From Chthoniobacterales bacterium (lineage in GTDB: Bacteria > Verrucomicrobiota > Verrucomicrobiia > Chthoniobacterales > UBA10450), in contig JACCXA010000297.1 in the NCBI GenBank assembly GCA_013697365.1, forward strand, positions 1 through 8,007: a stretch of 8,007 nucleotides of DNA, read 5' to 3'. A program made the translations under genes and the position numbers. Shown in pieces: positions 6,699 to 8,007 of the stretch (position 1 is its first letter; each line of letters begins with the position of its first letter). The notes under the pieces are model-generated. The model ran no database searches, was not told the origin of the DNA, and worked only from the letters and a program-made list of their open reading frames with translations.

Positions 6699-7645
6699 CG
6701 CGCCGACAAAGCCGGCGTCAGCTCATGTTCCAGAAACCACTGGTAAGTGCTGGCGATCCCATCTCGTAGCGAAATCTTCGGGCGCCATCCCAGCGCCTTA
6801 ATCTTCGAAACATCGAGAAGCTTGCGCGGGGTGCCGTCCGGTTTGCTCGCATCGAACGTCAGCTCCCCTTCAAACCCGACCACCTCGCAAATCAACTCGC
6901 TGAGCTGCCGGATGGAGATGTCTTCGCCCCAGCCGACGTTGATGATCTCGGGCGCGTCGTAGTTCTGCAGCAGAAAAAGGCACGCGTCCGCCATGTCATC
7001 CACATGGAGAAATTCACGCCGGGGCGTCCCTGAACCCCAGACGACGAGCTGGCGCGCGTCGTTCGTTTTCGCCTCGTGCGCCTTGCGCAGGAGGGCCGGC
7101 AGAACGTGGGAAGAGACAAGATCAAAATTATCGTGCGGGCCGTAAAGATTCGTCGGCATGGCCGAAATATAATTCTCCCCGTATTGCGCGGCATAGGCCT
7201 GGCAAAGTCTGATCCCCGCGATTTTCGCAATGGCGTAGGCATCGTTTGTCGGCTCGAGCGGTCCGGTCAGAAGTGAGTCTTCTGCGATTGGCTGCTTCGC
7301 ATGTTTCGGATAAATGCAGGAGCTGCCGAGGAAAAGGAGCTTACGAACCCCAGTCGCGTGCGCGGCGGTGAGGACGCTGTTTTGGATCAGGAGATTATCG
7401 AGCAAAAACTCGACCGGATAATCGCTGTTCGCCTTGATACCGCCTACTTTGGCTGCAGCGAGGATGACGCCTTCCGGTCTTTCGCGCGCGAAAAATGAAG
7501 CGACGGCCGGCTGGTTCGCGAGATTCAGTTCCGCCCGGGTGCGGACAATTACATTCGCAAAGCCCTGCCGCTGGAGAGTGCGCATGATCGCACTGCCCAG
7601 GAGGCCGCGGTGACCAGCCACGAAAATCTTATTGGTTTTTTCCAT
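6695..7645 (-). CDS. fcl: GDP-L-fucose synthase (GDP-4-keto-6-deoxymannose 3,5-epimerase/4-reductase)
   Basis: 316 residues from the ATG at 7643-7645 to the TGA at 6695-6697; E. coli Fcl is 321. It converts GDP-4-keto-6-deoxy-D-mannose to GDP-L-fucose with NADPH in the cytoplasm, supplying fucose to O-antigen or capsule. GHRGLLG (11-17) is the dinucleotide-binding loop. The SDR catalytic set is intact: S108 with C110 in GSSCIYP, Y137 and K141 in NDAYAIAK, and H180 in SSHVLPAL; Cys and His act in epimerisation. PTNLYGPHDNFD (164-175) and RREFLHVDDMA (209-219) are further family signatures. The frame is open 64 codons further upstream to 7837, but that stretch is not Fcl-like and runs over the divergent aldehyde dehydrogenase, so the start at MEKTNKIFVAGHRG is chosen. 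Its stop overlaps the next gene's start (ATGA), indicating an operon. The partner gmd is not in the window. Confidence 0.96.
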   Translation of the reverse strand: MEKTNKIFVAGHRGLLGSAIMRTLQRQGFANVIVRTRAELNLANQPAVASFFARERPEGVILAAAKVGGIKANSDYPVEFLLDNLLIQNSVLTAAHATGVRKLLFLGSSCIYPKHAKQPIAEDSLLTGPLEPTNDAYAIAKIAGIRLCQAYAAQYGENYISAMPTNLYGPHDNFDLVSSHVLPALLRKAHEAKTNDARQLVVWGSGTPRREFLHVDDMADACLFLLQNYDAPEIINVGWGEDISIRQLSELICEVVGFEGELTFDASKPDGTPRKLLDVSKIKALGWRPKISLRDGIASTYQWFLEHELTPALSAR

Positions 7646-7730
7646 GCGGTGCGCGCGATACGACCTAAGCGTGGCCCAAGTCAGACCCGGTGTTCGCTCG
7701 CTCGGCTTTACCATTTTCTTTTTCGAAGCG
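7646..7730. promoter_or_regulatory. Divergent intergenic region between fcl and the second aldehyde dehydrogenase
   Basis: These 85 bases separate the start of fcl (minus strand) from the start of the plus-strand dehydrogenase, so promoters for both units should lie here or run into the coding ends. An A/T-rich stretch at about 7708-7725 is the only base-composition feature. I found no convincing -35/-10 pair or operator palindrome on either strand. The regulatory label rests on geometry alone. Confidence 0.3.
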
Positions 7731-8007
7731 ATGCGCAATCCTCCTTTCGTGCCGAAGCAGGGAAGGCGACTCCAGGTCCAGAAGACCTTCAAGCTGTATA
7801 TCGGCGGAAAATTTGTCCGCGGTGAGAGTGGTCGCATCTCGACCGCGCGCGATTCGGCCGACGCGGTTCTGGCAAATTACTGCCGGGCCTCGCGCAAAGA
7901 TTTCCGCGATGCGGTGACCGCGGCGCGAAAGGCGTTTCCGGGATGGGCCAAACAAAGCGCCTACCTGCGCGGACAAATTCTATATCGGGCCGCGGAGATG
8001 CTTGAGC
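7731..8007 (+). CDS. Second aldehyde dehydrogenase, N-terminal fragment (3' end outside window)
   Basis: The frame from ATG at 7731 stays open to the right edge, 92 codons. The segment KLYIGGKFVRGESGR (residues 21-35) is the first beta-strand pair of the aldehyde dehydrogenase fold. SRKDFRDAVTAARKAFPGW (55-73) and RGQILYRAAEMLE (80-92) match the usual pattern of acid-residue binding helix, aha-FPGW and RA-LL segment near the start of these proteins. The catalytic Cys and Glu lie beyond the window. It differs clearly from the other aldehyde dehydrogenase here, so it is not a recent duplicate. From memory, this N-terminal style is common in dehydrogenases that occur as adjacent pairs, for example near deoxyribose-phosphate aldolase, but its neighbour cannot be seen. 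No Shine-Dalgarno motif precedes the ATG; start confidence is moderate. Confidence 0.85.
   Translation, partial: MRNPPFVPKQGRRLQVQKTFKLYIGGKFVRGESGRISTARDSADAVLANYCRASRKDFRDAVTAARKAFPGWAKQSAYLRGQILYRAAEMLE

Noticed and set aside
7646..7837. 64-codon N-terminal extension of fcl on the minus strand
   Set aside because: It does not resemble any Fcl N terminus, and it overlaps the start of the divergent aldehyde dehydrogenase. The Rossmann strand begins right after the ATG at 7645.

Overview
The window looks like a chromosomal stretch from a GC-rich, Gram-negative, non-proteobacterial heterotroph. It encodes lipid A disaccharide synthase and GDP-L-fucose synthase, so the cell has an LPS-type outer membrane with deoxy-sugar glycans. 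The protein style, the scarcity of Shine-Dalgarno motifs and a short GTAG-headed palindrome between genes would suit Verrucomicrobiota, possibly Chthoniobacterales. Acidobacteriota and other soil phyla cannot be excluded. There is no rRNA, tRNA, CRISPR array, phage gene or transposase, and coding density is very high. No gap between genes exceeds about 100 bases.

Layout, left to right. (1) Positions 2-1504, plus strand: the C-terminal 500 residues of a cyclic beta-1,2-glucan synthase-like protein (GH94 domain), cut by the left edge. (2) Positions 1479-2887, minus strand: a two-gene unit, a six-Asp-box beta-propeller protein followed by a MoaD/ThiS-like ubiquitin-fold protein ending in Gly-Gly. 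The two genes overlap by ATGA, and the second overlaps the GH94 gene tail to tail. (3) Positions 2997-4472, minus strand: an NAD(P)-dependent aldehyde dehydrogenase resembling the 2-aminomuconate/2-hydroxymuconate semialdehyde dehydrogenases. (4) Positions 4473-4570: a 98-base gap with two adjacent hairpins, one a REP-like palindrome. (5) Positions 4571-7645, minus strand: a probable operon fcl - gnnA-like Gfo/Idh oxidoreductase - lpxB for envelope glycans and lipid A. (6) Positions 7731-8007, plus strand: the start of a second, different aldehyde dehydrogenase, divergent from fcl and cut by the right edge.

How the genes fit together. Fcl makes GDP-L-fucose for surface polysaccharide. LpxB joins two acylated glucosamine units into the lipid A disaccharide. 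The Gfo/Idh protein between them belongs to the subgroup that sits beside lpxA/lpxB in several phyla, and may be a UDP-GlcNAc 3-dehydrogenase-like enzyme that changes lipid A from ester- to amide-linked acyl chains. The GH94 protein makes or trims a periplasmic or extracellular beta-glucan, so envelope carbohydrate is a loose theme. The least explained part is the propeller/MoaD-like pair. Its tight coupling, the diglycine end and the absence of molybdopterin, thiamine or E1-like genes nearby make it the best candidate here for an undescribed system.
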